The position numbers and the translations under genes were made by a program. From Clostridia bacterium (GTDB lineage Bacteria > Bacillota > Peptococcia > DRI-13 > UBA5745): 64,000 nt of DNA. Numbering within the stretch: the stretch's first letter is position 1; each line of letters begins with the position of its first letter. Of this stretch, positions 35,527 through 44,901 are shown in pieces. The notes below the pieces were generated by a model, which worked only from the letters and a program-made list of their open reading frames with translations, searched no databases and had not been told where the DNA came from. The DNA lies in contig JAHDMJ010000007.1 in assembly GCA_018436095.1 (NCBI GenBank), positions 205,823 to 269,822 on the forward strand. Reading direction: 5' to 3'.

Positions 35527-36122
35527 TGATACTCCTCCTTATAAAACGCCTTGCGCATCTGGGCAAGGTATTCATCCATCTCCGCAAAGACTTCTTCCAG
35601 CACAAAACCATCTTTGTGCTCCTTTAACAGCCCGTCGGTAGCCCAGGAAATAATTTTTATCACTTTCTCCAGGTCGATGCCCTCCCGTAGCCGAGAGGCG
35701 TCCAGCCCCGGCAAAAAGTTCTCCTTCCACGGCGGGAAGCGGTCTACCTTGACCTGGGTAATGGCCTCTTGCAGTTGTTCGTCCGTCTCCTTGCGCACTG
35801 ACATGAGAAAGTCCAGCACATAGGGGTACTCGTTTACTACAGCCAGCTTAATCCGCTCCGACTCGCGAATGCGGTCAAACAAATCTGCCTGCTCGAAAGA
35901 CTTTACAATGCGGTCATACACAAGGCCGTAGGCAAATTCATAGAGATAGAGAAAGAGTTTTTTCTTATTGCCAAAATAGTGAAAAATCAAACCTTTGGAG
36001 ATACCCGCCGCCGCGATGATTTCATCCACGGTCGCTTTTTTGTAGCCATTCTTGGCGAAGTGCTCCATGGCCGCACGGATAATTCGCTGCTTTTTATCCT
36101 CAGGCATATGAATCTCTTGCAT
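35523..36122 (-). CDS. TetR family transcriptional repressor
   Basis: A 199-residue regulator. The N-terminal HTH (about 8-55) reads 'KKQRIIRAAMEHFAKNGYKKATVDEIIAAAGISKGLIFHYFGNKKKLFLYLYEF', a full TetR pattern; the C-terminal ligand domain is not assignable. The frame is open to 36185, but the ATG at 36122, six bases after GAGGTG, is chosen because the two palindromic operators lie just upstream of it. Its stop overlaps the start of the phosphotransferase-like gene, giving a TetR-enzyme-MFS operon under self-control. Confidence 0.9.
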   Translation of the reverse strand: MQEIHMPEDKKQRIIRAAMEHFAKNGYKKATVDEIIAAAGISKGLIFHYFGNKKKLFLYLYEFAYGLVYDRIVKSFEQADLFDRIRESERIKLAVVNEYPYVLDFLMSVRKETDEQLQEAITQVKVDRFPPWKENFLPGLDASRLREGIDLEKVIKIISWATDGLLKEHKDGFVLEEVFAEMDEYLAQMRKAFYKEEYQ

Positions 36123-36135
36123 CGTCATCACCTCA

Positions 36136-36186
36136 TTGACTGATTTAGTCAATTCCACTGTAACATAGTTGACCAATTTAGTCAAC
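36136..36186. promoter_or_regulatory. two TetR-type operators and promoter of the TetR/phosphotransferase/MFS operon
   Basis: TTGAC-N7-GTCAA (36136-36152) and GTTGAC-N7-GTCAAC (36168-36186) are perfect dyads whose centres are 33 bp apart, about three helical turns. On the minus strand the upstream dyad supplies a TTGACT -35 box, with TACAGT 17 bases later as -10. Repressor binding would cover the promoter. Confidence 0.85.
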
Positions 36187-36218
36187 AGCGAGCTGCACAG
36201 ATGCTTAGGAAACCTTTC

Positions 36219-36265
36219 AATGCAAAAGCAGGGCGGGCTATTATCTCCCGTCCTGCTTCTGCATT
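36219..36265 (-). terminator. terminator-like hairpin after the ABC permease gene
   Basis: AATGCAAAAGCAGGGCGGG and CCCGTCCTGCTTCTGCATT pair over 19 positions with few mismatches. It lies 20 bases past the ABC permease stop codon on the minus strand and separates that operon from the next TetR operon. Confidence 0.8.
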
Positions 36266-36284
36266 CCTGATTTGGCTGTTATAT

Positions 36285-37865
36285 TTATATGGCTGCGTCC
36301 CGCTGCCGGAACAAGATCACTCCCCCGCCGGCCAGCAGCAGGGCGGCAATGCTCAGCACCAGAGGCGCTGCCGCCGGCTGAACTGCCTTCAAGGGTGTAA
36401 TCCATGAAAAAGGGGAAAGTGCGTAGAGCACCTCGGGAATCTGCTGCTGCTCCCAAAGAATCTCCATCAGGACAAACAGGATGAGCAAACCGTAGCTAAT
36501 CCCGGTCATCCATCTGGGCAGCCCGCCGAAGAGCAGCAGAGCGATACCGCCAATAACCCAAAGGGCCGGAATCATTTTAGCCATCTCAAAGAAGAGACGA
36601 GAAAGCGCACTGCCGTCTCCCGTACCCACCACCGCACCCAGACCTACGCAGAAGCCGGACATCAGCAAAACAGCCGCCGTACCGCCGAAAATATAAACCG
36701 TATGGCTGAGCAGCAGACTCTCCCGACGCACCGGCATGGACAACAGCGTCTCTCCCTTGGCAGCCTCCTCCCTGCCCAAAATGCCTGCCGACATTATGAC
36801 ATAGACTGAAATCAGGAGTCCCAAAACATATAGCATCAACGACAAAAATGCCCCTTCGATACCACCCAGCCGTTCAATGAGCCCTGCCAAAGCCTCCGCC
36901 GAGCTGACGGCGCTCACCATCAGATAGCTGGCGTATCCCAGCGCAAAGGAAAAGATGGCGTAAAAGCAAAACCACGAGAGAAAGGGGCCTTTTTGGGTGC
37001 GCCAGGCAAGGGCTTGAAGATTGCGGAGACCCGGCTTTGCAAAGGCCGGGCCTGCTCGCTGGGGCACAAGTCCCGCCCCCAAATCCCGCCGCGCCATCAG
37101 CCACAGGGAAAGGGCCGTCAGCACGGCGCCCAATGTCAACGGAATCAGCAACAGCGAAAACCGTTCCCCGGCAAAGGGACGAATGAGCAGCGGCCACTCC
37201 AGCGGATTGAAGTAGGCGAGGCGATTTTCTCCCCCACTCACATTCCATAGGATATGCAGGCCGAACAGCACTCCCAGCATTCCAAAACTCGCTCCCCGTG
37301 CTGCTGTGGCGCTTACAAAGAGCTGAGCGGCCACTGCCGCCAACAGCCCCAGTACACAGGATGCCGCCAAAAAGCCCAAGCAGTGGGCCAGCGAACCCAT
37401 AAGACCCAGGCCAAGAGCTGCCATGGCCAATAGGGCCAATATCGCCGCCGCGGCATTGATGAGGGCCATATTCGCAACCCCTGCCGCAAGGGGAGCAAGA
37501 CTGCCGGCAACATTGGCCCCCAGCAGTTCCCCCTTGCCCTGTTCCTCGGCCAGCCGCGTATGGCGGATCATGTGGATAATGCTAAAAATCCCGCCCAACA
37601 GCACCAAAAACACCTTAGTGCGCCAGGTGACAAATCCGGCAATAGAAACCTCCAGCAGCGGGCCGTGCATGGCCTCGGTCAGCGGATCAATAAGGCTGAC
37701 CCCCATCTCTACCAACGACTCCTGAGTGGGGAACAACACCAGCGACGACACCGTATTGATGGCCACCCATACCCCCGGCGCCAGCAGCCAAAAGAGGGTA
37801 AAGATACGGTTTTGCCGCAGGTATAACCCCATGAGGGAAAGCGTTGCGTGAAAATACCGCTTCAA
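36285..37865 (-). CDS. ABC-2 type exporter permease
   Basis: A 526-residue membrane protein with about twelve hydrophobic segments in two similar halves, each starting with an amphipathic region ('[20 protein letters not shown]' and '[21 protein letters not shown]'). It resembles the large fused permeases annotated as exporters of polyketide antibiotics or drugs. The segment '[16 protein letters not shown]' after the first helices and its mirror '[19 protein letters not shown]' show the internal duplication. It overlaps the ATPase gene by four bases. Export of a hydrophobic toxic compound is the probable role; substrate unknown. Confidence 0.85.
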   Translation of the reverse strand: MKRYFHATLSLMGLYLRQNRIFTLFWLLAPGVWVAINTVSSLVLFPTQESLVEMGVSLIDPLTEAMHGPLLEVSIAGFVTWRTKVFLVLLGGIFSIIHMIRHTRLAEEQGKGELLGANVAGSLAPLAAGVANMALINAAAAILALLAMAALGLGLMGSLAHCLGFLAASCVLGLLAAVAAQLFVSATAARGASFGMLGVLFGLHILWNVSGGENRLAYFNPLEWPLLIRPFAGERFSLLLIPLTLGAVLTALSLWLMARRDLGAGLVPQRAGPAFAKPGLRNLQALAWRTQKGPFLSWFCFYAIFSFALGYASYLMVSAVSSAEALAGLIERLGGIEGAFLSLMLYVLGLLISVYVIMSAGILGREEAAKGETLLSMPVRRESLLLSHTVYIFGGTAAVLLMSGFCVGLGAVVGTGDGSALSRLFFEMAKMIPALWVIGGIALLLFGGLPRWMTGISYGLLILFVLMEILWEQQQIPEVLYALSPFSWITPLKAVQPAAAPLVLSIAALLLAGGGVILFRQRDAAI

Positions 37866-38602
37866 CCTAAGCCCTCCTCTCGCTGTCCTTTTTTGTAGTA
37901 GTTTAGGAAGAGCGCCTCCAGGGTGGGAGGCTCCTGTTGGAGGATCAGGGCTCTCAGCTCCTCCATGTTGCCCTCTTTAATGATTTTGCCCCCGCGGATC
38001 ACGCCGATCTGATCGCAGACGGCCTCCACCTGTGAGAGGATATGGCTGGAGAGAAACACCGTTTTTCCTGCCTTCCGCGCCTCTTTTATACATTGCTGGA
38101 ACACGCCCTCCATCAGCGGGTCCAGCCCGGTGGAGGGCTCGTCGAGAATCAGCAGTTCCACATCGGATACAAAGGCCGAGATAAGCGCCACCTTCTGCCG
38201 GTTGCCTTTGGAGTAAGTTTTGCACTTCTTGGTAGGATCCAGGTCGAAGCGTTCTATGAATTCCGCCCGGCGCTCCTTGGAATAGCTGCCCCGCAGCCGT
38301 CCGAGAAAGTCGATGACCTCGCCGCCGGTCATGTTGTCCCAGAGCTGCACATCGCTGGGAACATAGGCCAGGCGGCGGTGCAGTTCCACATTTTCCCGCC
38401 AGGGATCGCCGCCCAGCAAATGGACCTCTCCCTCGTCCTTTTTCAAAAGGCCCAGAAGAATGCGGATGGTGGTGGACTTGCCCGCGCCGTTTGGCCCAAT
38501 AAAACCGTAGATGCTTCCCTCCGGCACCTTCAGGTCCACGCCCTCCAGAGCAAAGGTTTTGCCAAACCGCTTGATTAAACCGCGAATCTCAATGGCAGAC
38601 AT
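37862..38602 (-). CDS. ABC exporter ATP-binding protein
   Basis: A 246-residue ATPase: Walker [11 protein letters not shown]-loop 'VPSDVQLWD', signature 'YSKGNRQK' (a variant of LSGGQ seen in CcmA/drug-export ATPases), Walker [13 protein letters not shown], and switch His in [16 protein letters not shown] eight bases before the ATG at 38602 sets the start, excluding 15 codons of the open frame. It is coupled to the permease by an ATGA-type overlap and preceded by a TetR gene 14 bases away, so one operon carries regulator and transporter. Confidence 0.93.
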   Translation of the reverse strand: MSAIEIRGLIKRFGKTFALEGVDLKVPEGSIYGFIGPNGAGKSTTIRILLGLLKKDEGEVHLLGGDPWRENVELHRRLAYVPSDVQLWDNMTGGEVIDFLGRLRGSYSKERRAEFIERFDLDPTKKCKTYSKGNRQKVALISAFVSDVELLILDEPSTGLDPLMEGVFQQCIKEARKAGKTVFLSSHILSQVEAVCDQIGVIRGGKIIKEGNMEELRALILQQEPPTLEALFLNYYKKGQREEGLG

Positions 38603-38615
38603 ACAAATCCCCTCC

Positions 38616-39242
38616 TTACTGCTTGTAAAAACACCTGCGCAGCACATCCAAATACTGGGCGAAGTCGGTGTTCAGAGCCTCCAGATCAATCTCTTCCACC
38701 CTTTGGTCTCCAATGAGCTCCATGGATCGGTTGCCGTAGTTCTCCAGCGCCCAGATGGTCAGGTCCCGGATTTTATCGGCCGGTACATCTTGACGGAACA
38801 AAGAGGTGTCCAAATTGCCCAGCAGACACTGGTAGCCATAGGCCATCATCTTTACAAGCCGCTCTTTTAGCTGGTCTTCAATCTTTGGAGACTTTTCCAC
38901 CGATATCCGTTTAATGAATTCAAACATGGGGGGATAGCGCTGGTAGACCGCACCCTTTAGCATAGCGGCCCGGCCATAGCGGATGAGCAAATCACCGTCA
39001 CAGTGGCCGATCTGCTCGTAGAATTCCTGGCTGACCACCTTAAACACATAGTCGCAGAGGAACAGGAACAACTCTTTCTTGCTGGCAAAGTAGTGAAACA
39101 GCGCTCCTTTTGAAATGCCCGCCGCCTTGACCATCTCATTGGTGGAAGCCAGTTCATAGCCCTTTGTGGCGAACTCCGTCAAAGCTGCATTGATAATGGA
39201 ATCCCGTTTGTCCTCCTTAAGGCCCGTGAAATTTTCGTGCAT
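38616..39242 (-). CDS. TetR family transcriptional repressor of the ABC exporter operon
   Basis: A 208-residue regulator with the TetR HTH at about 10-57 ('[51 protein letters not shown]'). It is related to the TetR at 35523 but with a distinct C-terminal domain. The ATG at 39242 is used; the longer frame runs into the operator region. It is the first gene of TetR-ATPase-permease and has its own promoter with dyad operators just upstream, so self-repression relieved by the transported compound is likely. Confidence 0.9.
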   Translation of the reverse strand: MHENFTGLKEDKRDSIINAALTEFATKGYELASTNEMVKAAGISKGALFHYFASKKELFLFLCDYVFKVVSQEFYEQIGHCDGDLLIRYGRAAMLKGAVYQRYPPMFEFIKRISVEKSPKIEDQLKERLVKMMAYGYQCLLGNLDTSLFRQDVPADKIRDLTIWALENYGNRSMELIGDQRVEEIDLEALNTDFAQYLDVLRRCFYKQ

Positions 39243-39267
39243 TTTCACCACGCCCTTTCCATGAATT

Positions 39268-39318
39268 GACCACCTTGGTCGGTAATTGCAGTATAGCACG
39301 ACCGCCCAGGGTGGTCAA
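39268..39318 (-). promoter_or_regulatory. promoter with two dyad operators of the TetR/ABC operon
   Basis: On the minus strand TTGACC (39313-39318), 17 bases, then TATACT (39290-39295) form a strong promoter. GACC-N9-GGTC (39300-39316) covers the spacer and -35 box, and GACCA-N3-TGGTC (39268-39280) lies just after the start site. Both carry the same GACC(A) half site. Confidence 0.83.
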
Positions 39319-39337
39319 TATTAAAAAGCGTTCTTTG

Positions 39338-39442
39338 TCATTTGGGCTGGCCGAAAATCATGTTGGGATCGGCAAAAATCGCCACCTCATTGGTAGTGCC
39401 GTCCCGGCAGGTGATGACAATCCGTTCAATATTTTCCGGCAT
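39338..39442 (-). CDS. small ORF or gene remnant (34 codons)
   Basis: An ORF translating to MPENIERIVITCRDGTTNEV followed by AIFADPNMIFGQPK. The composition looks protein-like (amphipathic strands, Cys, Asp-Gly turn) but I do not recognise a family. It has no clear ribosome site, so it may be the surviving end of a larger gene at the border between the efflux modules and the catabolic region. The rest of the gap 39443-39616 holds only a terminator. Confidence 0.3.
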   Translation of the reverse strand: MPENIERIVITCRDGTTNEVAIFADPNMIFGQPK

Positions 39443-39523
39443 CTATTTGCAGTGGGGCTAAGCCAGAACTCCACCTTGCAGGAAGTTGTGCGGTGGCAGA
39501 CACCGGATTTGGGTGGAAATATA

Positions 39524-39569
39524 GATGGGCGTAGTATCCATCCCGCCGGATAGGTTTACTACGCCCATC
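39524..39569 (-). terminator. terminator-like hairpin of the TRAP/aldolase operon
   Basis: GATGGGCGTAGTA pairs perfectly with TACTACGCCCATC around a 20-base loop. It lies about 50 bases after the stop of the TAXI gene, at the end of the eight-gene minus-strand operon. The T run after the stem is weak. Confidence 0.7.
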
Positions 39570-39616
39570 TTCATTCAAAAAATCAATACGTTAGGAGACG
39601 CATCTCCCGGGAATCT

Positions 39617-40666
39617 TTACTTAGCTTCCGGCGGAATCAGATGATCCGGCACCTGAATACCTTTTTCAACATAATACCGGTAAGCGCCATTATGCAGGGG
39701 TACCGTCTGATTGAGCCCTGCTTCCAAACTGGTTGCGGCAGCCACCGCCGAAGCATCTATCAGCATATCCCGGTTTTCCATAACGGCTTTCGTGATGTTA
39801 TAAATCACATCGTCATCAATGTCTTTCGGGGAATAGACGCACTGCCAAATGCCGAAGGACTCATAATCCTCACCATTAAATCCCTTGTACATATCGCCAT
39901 CAAGGGAGGCCTTTGCATAATAAGGCCACTCGGCCAACACTTTGTCAATTTGCTCCTCAGTAAAACGTATCCAGTTAATGTCCATCTTGGTTTCCGCTTC
40001 AAAAATCGCAGCGGTGGGATGTCCGGAGCAGCCGGAGTAGCCATAGGCGTTACCTTCTGCCACTGCGGTAAAAGACTGGTCAAAATCCATATTGACAAAT
40101 TCTTTTGGCTCAACGCCCAACAGTGGTAAAACTTTTCTGGAGGTAATATCCGGTGAACCGCCCAAGGGCCCTACGACGATGATTTTTCCGTCATAATCCG
40201 TAATATTGCTGGCCTTGGGATCTTTGGTTGTGATGATAAATGTGTTGACATAACTGCCGAAAAGGCAGCGAAGGTCCTTATAGGGATCTGTCTCGGAGTA
40301 ATAGGCGTCGTGGGTGGCGTCGGCAGTCATCATGCAAAACTGCATGTCGCCGCTGCGCATCATGGCCAGCTCGGTAGCGGCGCCGGCCGACGCTTCGCCT
40401 ACCAGCTCCACGCCCTCCACGAACTGATCAACAATCTTGGCGATGCCGCCCATATAGAAGCTTTTGGCGCCGCCGGTGCCGCCAATACCCATGGAGAGCT
40501 TTAACTTCTTCCCTCCGGTATTGGATGCGGAGTCGGCAGCGGTACTGCTTTCCGTGGCGGAATTACTGCCGCCTGTGGCGGAGTTATTGCCTGCGGTGGA
40601 TCCGCAGCCGGACAAAATAAGAATCCCTGATAGTGCCATTGCCAAAAAAACCGATTTCTTTTTCAT
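39617..40666 (-). CDS. TAXI family TRAP transporter solute-binding lipoprotein (first system)
   Basis: A 349-residue extracytoplasmic binding protein. The signal 'VFLAMALSGILILSGCG' ends in lipobox LSGC (Cys at about 21), and a Ser/Ala/Thr-rich linker follows (22-50). The TAXI fold starts 'KLSMGIGGTGGAKSFYMGGIAKIV' and continues 'TELAMMRSGDMQFCMMTADA'. TAXI proteins deliver substrate to fused TRAP permeases; known cases include glutamate and dicarboxylates, and the ligand here is unknown. It lies 88 bases downstream of its permease gene and closes an eight-gene catabolic operon. A homologue of similar length is encoded at 51399. Confidence 0.93.
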   Translation of the reverse strand: MKKKSVFLAMALSGILILSGCGSTAGNNSATGGSNSATESSTAADSASNTGGKKLKLSMGIGGTGGAKSFYMGGIAKIVDQFVEGVELVGEASAGAATELAMMRSGDMQFCMMTADATHDAYYSETDPYKDLRCLFGSYVNTFIITTKDPKASNITDYDGKIIVVGPLGGSPDITSRKVLPLLGVEPKEFVNMDFDQSFTAVAEGNAYGYSGCSGHPTAAIFEAETKMDINWIRFTEEQIDKVLAEWPYYAKASLDGDMYKGFNGEDYESFGIWQCVYSPKDIDDDVIYNITKAVMENRDMLIDASAVAAATSLEAGLNQTVPLHNGAYRYYVEKGIQVPDHLIPPEAK

Positions 40667-40754
40667 GTGTTTTCTTCCCTTCTTTCTTTTTTGTACGTAA
40701 ATGCTTATCTGGAGCTTTAACCAGCGGACCTTTATTATTCTTCCTTATAACTCC

Positions 40755-42791
40755 TTATGCTGCTTTTCTCATAAGCACTAAGTCCCGGACAGGCTTATGC
40801 ATCAGCATACCGATGACGATACCCACAAAACCGATTAAATCGGTGACGGCTCCCGGAATAACCATACACAAGGCAGAAACCATCAATAATACGCGGCTTA
40901 TCATATTGATATAGTCCCCGCGGAAAAAGCCGAATTGGGCTACCGTAAAACAGAATACGCCGATCACTGCCGTCACGGCGGCCAAGGCGATTTCCGAACC
41001 GCTGCCCACACCCAGCAAAGCGGGACCATAGACGAAGAAGAAGGGCAGGAAAAAGGCAACCAAGCCTAAGCGAACAGCTGTAAAACCCACGGCGTTAGGA
41101 TTAGCCGAGGCAATATTGCCCGCAGCATAAGCCGCCAAGGCAACCGGCGGGGTAATTTGAGACAGTATGGAAAAATAGAACAAGAAGAAGTGGGCCACCA
41201 AAGGCGGAATACCAAGCTGCACCAGGGAGCCGGCCAACACCGATGCGCTGACCACATAAGCCGCTACAGTGGGAAGGCCCATGCCCAATATAATGGTGGC
41301 CAGGGCCGAAAACAGCAAAGCCAGGATCAGGCTGTTACCAGCCATGCTGCTTACCACGATGCTGATTTTGAGGCCCAAACCGGTTAAAGTAATAGCTGCA
41401 ATAGCAATGCCGGCGCAGGCGCAAGCAGCGATAATGGACAGGGATCGCATAAAACCTAATTCCAGTGCCCGGAGGATTTCCTTGAGGCTAAGACGGGTTT
41501 CCTTTTTAAAAGAGCTGGCCAGGATACAGGAAACACTAGCCAGCAGTGCTGCCCTGGTAATGGTCATACGAAAAACGGCAAGGCATATGACCAGAACAAG
41601 TACTGGAAACAGCTGATACCAGCCTTTTTTGATGATTTGGGAAGCCTTTTCCAGGGTGCTGGTGTCCATGCGCCGGAGATCGCAGCGGGCCGCCTCGCAG
41701 TCCACCGCCACATACAGCCCAAAGTAGTAAAGCAGTGCGGGAAGCAAGGCTGCCAGCGCAACACTGCCGTAGCTTACACCCAGCATCTCCGCCATGATGA
41801 AAGCGCCGCTGCCCATGACCGGGGGCATGATCTGGCCGCCGGTAGAGGCCACCGCTTCCACTGCTGCTGCAAATTCTGGGCGGTAGCCGGTTTTTTTCAT
41901 TAAGGGAATGGTGAAGATACCTGTGCCCACAACATTGGCCACGGCGCTGCCGGAGATACTGCCGAAAAGGCCACTGCCAATAATAGAAATTTTCGCCGGC
42001 CCCCCCCGCCTGCTGCCGAAAGCGGAGGCCGCAAAACGCATAAACATGTCGCCGGTGCCGCATACATACAAAAAAGCCCCGAACAAGGTCAACATGAATA
42101 TCTGTACGGCGGACATCTTGATGGCAGTACCAAATAACCCGTCAAGGCTGAAGGTGTGACTGATCACCCGGATCAGGCTGTAGCCTTTGCTGGCCCAGAA
42201 GTCGGGCAGATGTTGGCCAAACATTGCATAAGCCAAGAGCCCGATAGAAACCAGGGGCAGACCCCAGCCAATGGTTCTGCGCCCCGCCTCCAGGGAAGCA
42301 AATATCGCAAAGCCGCCAAGTATAATGTCAAGCTGGGATGGCTGAAAGTACACGTGACGAGTATCCAGGCCAACAGGGTCCTGCAAGACGTAGACTGCTG
42401 CAGCCAAAACACCGGCCATCAACAAAACGTCAAATAGATTGATTCTCTTTCTGCTGCTCTTAGCCGACGTCGGATAAAAGATGAAAATCAGTACCAAACC
42501 TATAGCCCAGTGAATGGTATAAATAACCATTGGTTTAGTAAAAGTTAAAACCAAAGCATAAATATGGTACAGCGAGGTGAGAATTGCCACTATCGAAAGA
42601 GTCAGCATGACTTTGGAGGAGGTAAATACCCGCAGCTTGGCTCCATCCTCGTCCGCTTCCAACTCCTCGTCGGCGACGCTTTCCTCCTTCTCCTCAATCA
42701 ATTTAAAAAGCTCTTGATCGATTTCTATTTGTTCCTGGCAAACATTCTGTTCGGCTTTAGAGAGATCTTTTTTACTCTCTTGATCGGACAT
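40755..42791 (-). CDS. TRAP transporter fused permease (4TM-12TM, first system)
   Basis: A 678-residue membrane protein fusing the small DctQ-like and large DctM-like subunits. The N-terminal 55 residues are acidic and cytoplasmic (KEESVADEELEADEDGAKL). About sixteen or more hydrophobic segments follow. DctM-type motifs include 'SGSAVANVVGTGIFTIPLMKK' then TGYRPEFAAAVEAVASTGG and 'LGMGLPTVAAYVVSASVLAG'. It should work with the TAXI protein at 39617 as a Na+-driven importer. The permease at 52478 is a clear paralogue, even in the acidic tail ending DEDGAKLRV. Confidence 0.93.
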   Translation of the reverse strand: MSDQESKKDLSKAEQNVCQEQIEIDQELFKLIEEKEESVADEELEADEDGAKLRVFTSSKVMLTLSIVAILTSLYHIYALVLTFTKPMVIYTIHWAIGLVLIFIFYPTSAKSSRKRINLFDVLLMAGVLAAAVYVLQDPVGLDTRHVYFQPSQLDIILGGFAIFASLEAGRRTIGWGLPLVSIGLLAYAMFGQHLPDFWASKGYSLIRVISHTFSLDGLFGTAIKMSAVQIFMLTLFGAFLYVCGTGDMFMRFAASAFGSRRGGPAKISIIGSGLFGSISGSAVANVVGTGIFTIPLMKKTGYRPEFAAAVEAVASTGGQIMPPVMGSGAFIMAEMLGVSYGSVALAALLPALLYYFGLYVAVDCEAARCDLRRMDTSTLEKASQIIKKGWYQLFPVLVLVICLAVFRMTITRAALLASVSCILASSFKKETRLSLKEILRALELGFMRSLSIIAACACAGIAIAAITLTGLGLKISIVVSSMAGNSLILALLFSALATIILGMGLPTVAAYVVSASVLAGSLVQLGIPPLVAHFFLFYFSILSQITPPVALAAYAAGNIASANPNAVGFTAVRLGLVAFFLPFFFVYGPALLGVGSGSEIALAAVTAVIGVFCFTVAQFGFFRGDYINMISRVLLMVSALCMVIPGAVTDLIGFVGIVIGMLMHKPVRDLVLMRKAA

Positions 42792-42808
42792 ATGGTCACA
42801 CTCCTAGA

Positions 42809-43618
42809 TTAAAATTTTTGCTGCCGGAGCGGTTTAACAATATTAGCTGCAAGCTCCTGAACCATATTTTTAAAATTGGATATATCATTCTTTAGGATTA
42901 ATATTCTCACCCCCTGTTTTGCCATCTCCCAGGCTTTTTCAAAGGTAAGGGGAGCAATGGTACAAACTAAGGGAATTCCTTTCTCCCCGGCTTTTTGGGA
43001 TAAAATTTCAAATTTTTGGCGTATTTGAGGATTATCAATCTGATACAGCTTTTGAATTCCCATGGCCATGGACAAATCTGTGGAGCCGAACAGAATTGCC
43101 GAAATTCCCGGAACCTCCAGAATCTCGTCAATATTATCAAAAAATTCCGGATCCTCACACATGGGAATCAGCATAGTATTCTCGTTGCTGTGCCTGATGT
43201 ATTCAGCCCAGTCAAAGTCTTCCGCCGCGCAGTAATTGGAGGCTCTGACATCGGAAGCCACCCCCCGCTTGCCCATTGGCGGAAACTTCACCGCCTCCAC
43301 CATTTTGCGGACGTCCTTAGCAGTCTTAATATGGGGTACGGCTACGGCGGCGGCGCCAAACTCAAAACACTTGCGGATTGCCACCTCATCGTTGTGGGCT
43401 ATGCGCACCACTGCCGATATTCCTACGGCGTCTGCCGCCCGGATTAAGTTTTCCAAATCCCGGTCTTGTCCAAAGGGTGTATGCTCCGTATCGATGAACA
43501 CAAAGTCAAGACCGCAATGGCCTATGATTTCCAAAAAAACAGGGTCCCCGGAAAACAAGCCCATGCCCGCCGCTGCTTTGCCCTCATCCATTAATTGTTT
43601 CAGCTTATTGATACGCAT
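42809..43618 (-). CDS. HpcH/HpaI family class II aldolase (copy 1)
   Basis: A 269-residue metal-dependent aldolase for 2-keto-3-deoxy or 4-hydroxy-2-oxo acids. The catalytic His is in FVFIDTEHTPFGQ (about residue 43), the Arg in SAVVRIAHND, and metal ligands in MCEDPEFFDNIDEI (Glu) and FGSTDLSMAMG (Asp). Products are typically pyruvate plus an aldehyde. It is a close paralogue of the gene at 44902 (same length, same MRINKLK start). The AEC and Dabb genes lie between the two copies, so this is not a simple tandem duplication. Confidence 0.93.
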   Translation of the reverse strand: MRINKLKQLMDEGKAAAGMGLFSGDPVFLEIIGHCGLDFVFIDTEHTPFGQDRDLENLIRAADAVGISAVVRIAHNDEVAIRKCFEFGAAAVAVPHIKTAKDVRKMVEAVKFPPMGKRGVASDVRASNYCAAEDFDWAEYIRHSNENTMLIPMCEDPEFFDNIDEILEVPGISAILFGSTDLSMAMGIQKLYQIDNPQIRQKFEILSQKAGEKGIPLVCTIAPLTFEKAWEMAKQGVRILILKNDISNFKNMVQELAANIVKPLRQQKF

Positions 43619-43636
43619 ATCTTTTTACCTTTCTCG

Positions 43637-44581
43637 TTATATTAGCCTCAGGGTTTTCAGCATGAAGGTGAACAACACAAAAGTAAAAGAGGATAATACG
43701 GTGGTAGCCGTAATAACCTGGGCCACAAGCTGGAAATCGCCGCCATATTGCCGGGTCATGGTAAAACTGGCAATTGCAGTGGGCGAAGCAAGAGCGACCA
43801 TAATCGCAGCCAGCTCAACACCGCGAAATCCCAGCAGGGCCGCAACCGTTAGCCCCACCAAAGGCACCGCAAGCAACTTAAATCCTACACAAGCGGCGAT
43901 CAAGCCTTTATTCCTGATGCCGGCAAAAGACAGGGAACCTCCCAGAGTGATGAAGCACAGGGTTGTGGGAATCAAAGACATGTCTCTGATGGTCCGTACA
44001 ACAAGCCCGGGCAAGGAAATCTCAAAGAATTGGCAGAGCAGCCCCAGCACAGCCGCAATAATCAAGGGGTTTTTTAAAACCTGGACAACAATGAGCCTTA
44101 GCGTCAGAGAAGCTTGCCTGCCTTTACGGTAATATTCGCATACGATGACGGCCAGCGTATTGATAAGGGGCGAGAGAAAGCTAACTACCAGTGCGATTTG
44201 CAGCCGTCCTTCGGCGCCGAAAAGCGAATCCATAATGAAGAATCCGTAAAACAGGAAATTGCTTCGCAGAATGCTCTGTATCACAGCGGCAAACTGTTCC
44301 CGCTGATCCACAAGTCTGGGTACGGCCAGCCAAAGCACAGTAAAAACGATGAGGAAACAGGCGACTGTGTATAATACCGGCCATAGGCTGACGCCGCTGC
44401 GAAAATCGGATTGGTAGATGCTGTTGAACAAATACACCGGTAAAAACAGCAAATACATGAACCGGTCTACCTCGCGAAGAGTTGCTTCCTGCACCAATCC
44501 TAGAGCCCGTATACAAACGCCAATGGAGATCAGAACCACAATAGGAAGCATAATGTTAACTGATGTAATCAGATTACTCAA
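43637..44581 (-). CDS. AEC (auxin efflux carrier) family transporter
   Basis: A 314-residue membrane protein with about ten hydrophobic segments in two five-helix halves. The N-terminal 'IMLPIVVLISIGVCIRALG' and the crossover-region 'SPLINTLAVIVCEYYRKG' and 'LKNPLIIAAVLGLLCQFF' are typical of AEC proteins, which in bacteria include malate and malonate carriers. It lies between the two aldolase copies and may move a pathway substrate or product. The operon already has a TRAP importer, so a second carrier suggests export or exchange. Substrate unknown. Confidence 0.88.
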   Translation of the reverse strand: MSNLITSVNIMLPIVVLISIGVCIRALGLVQEATLREVDRFMYLLFLPVYLFNSIYQSDFRSGVSLWPVLYTVACFLIVFTVLWLAVPRLVDQREQFAAVIQSILRSNFLFYGFFIMDSLFGAEGRLQIALVVSFLSPLINTLAVIVCEYYRKGRQASLTLRLIVVQVLKNPLIIAAVLGLLCQFFEISLPGLVVRTIRDMSLIPTTLCFITLGGSLSFAGIRNKGLIAACVGFKLLAVPLVGLTVAALLGFRGVELAAIMVALASPTAIASFTMTRQYGGDFQLVAQVITATTVLSSFTFVLFTFMLKTLRLI

Positions 44582-44598
44582 TGAGCTTTACCCCCGAT

Positions 44599-44901
44599 TC
44601 AAAACTCATAGTCCACGGCAGCCCGCTCCAAACGGATCTTTTCAACAAAATTATGCAACTTCACATGAGGTGGGAAGCAGGCCCATTCCCGCAGGCTTTC
44701 TAAATCCTCGAAGACCATTTCTTCAACAAAATCCCAATAATGGGCCCCTTTAAAAAGACAGCGATGGTGAGTAATACTCTTCAATTTGGGAAACAGTTTG
44801 ACCACATCGTCAATTTTTTCTACCGCCAGCTTAATATTGGTTTCCATGTCGTTGCCCTCGGCAAATTCCTTCATTTTCCAAAATACGATATGCTTGATCA
44901 T
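44599..44901 (-). CDS. Dabb (stress-responsive A/B barrel) domain protein
   Basis: A 100-residue protein with the Dabb ferredoxin-like fold: start 'MIKHIVFWKMKEFAEGND', the family pattern Ile-X-His-X-Val, then 'YDFVEEMVFEDLESLREWACFPPHVKL'-like strands (here 'HYWDFVEEMVFEDLESL'), and 'FVEKI' near the end. Small Dabb proteins act as dimeric isomerases, lyases or cyclases on hydroxylated or phenolic acids in some pathways, but many have no known role. It is one base from the following aldolase gene's end, within the operon; this suggests a pathway-specific job such as tautomerisation, which is inference. Confidence 0.87.
   Translation of the reverse strand: MIKHIVFWKMKEFAEGNDMETNIKLAVEKIDDVVKLFPKLKSITHHRCLFKGAHYWDFVEEMVFEDLESLREWACFPPHVKLHNFVEKIRLERAAVDYEF

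Noticed and set aside
43236..44132. 298-codon plus-strand open frame over the aldolase and AEC genes
   Set aside because: Spans two real genes on the other strand and shows no protein family features.
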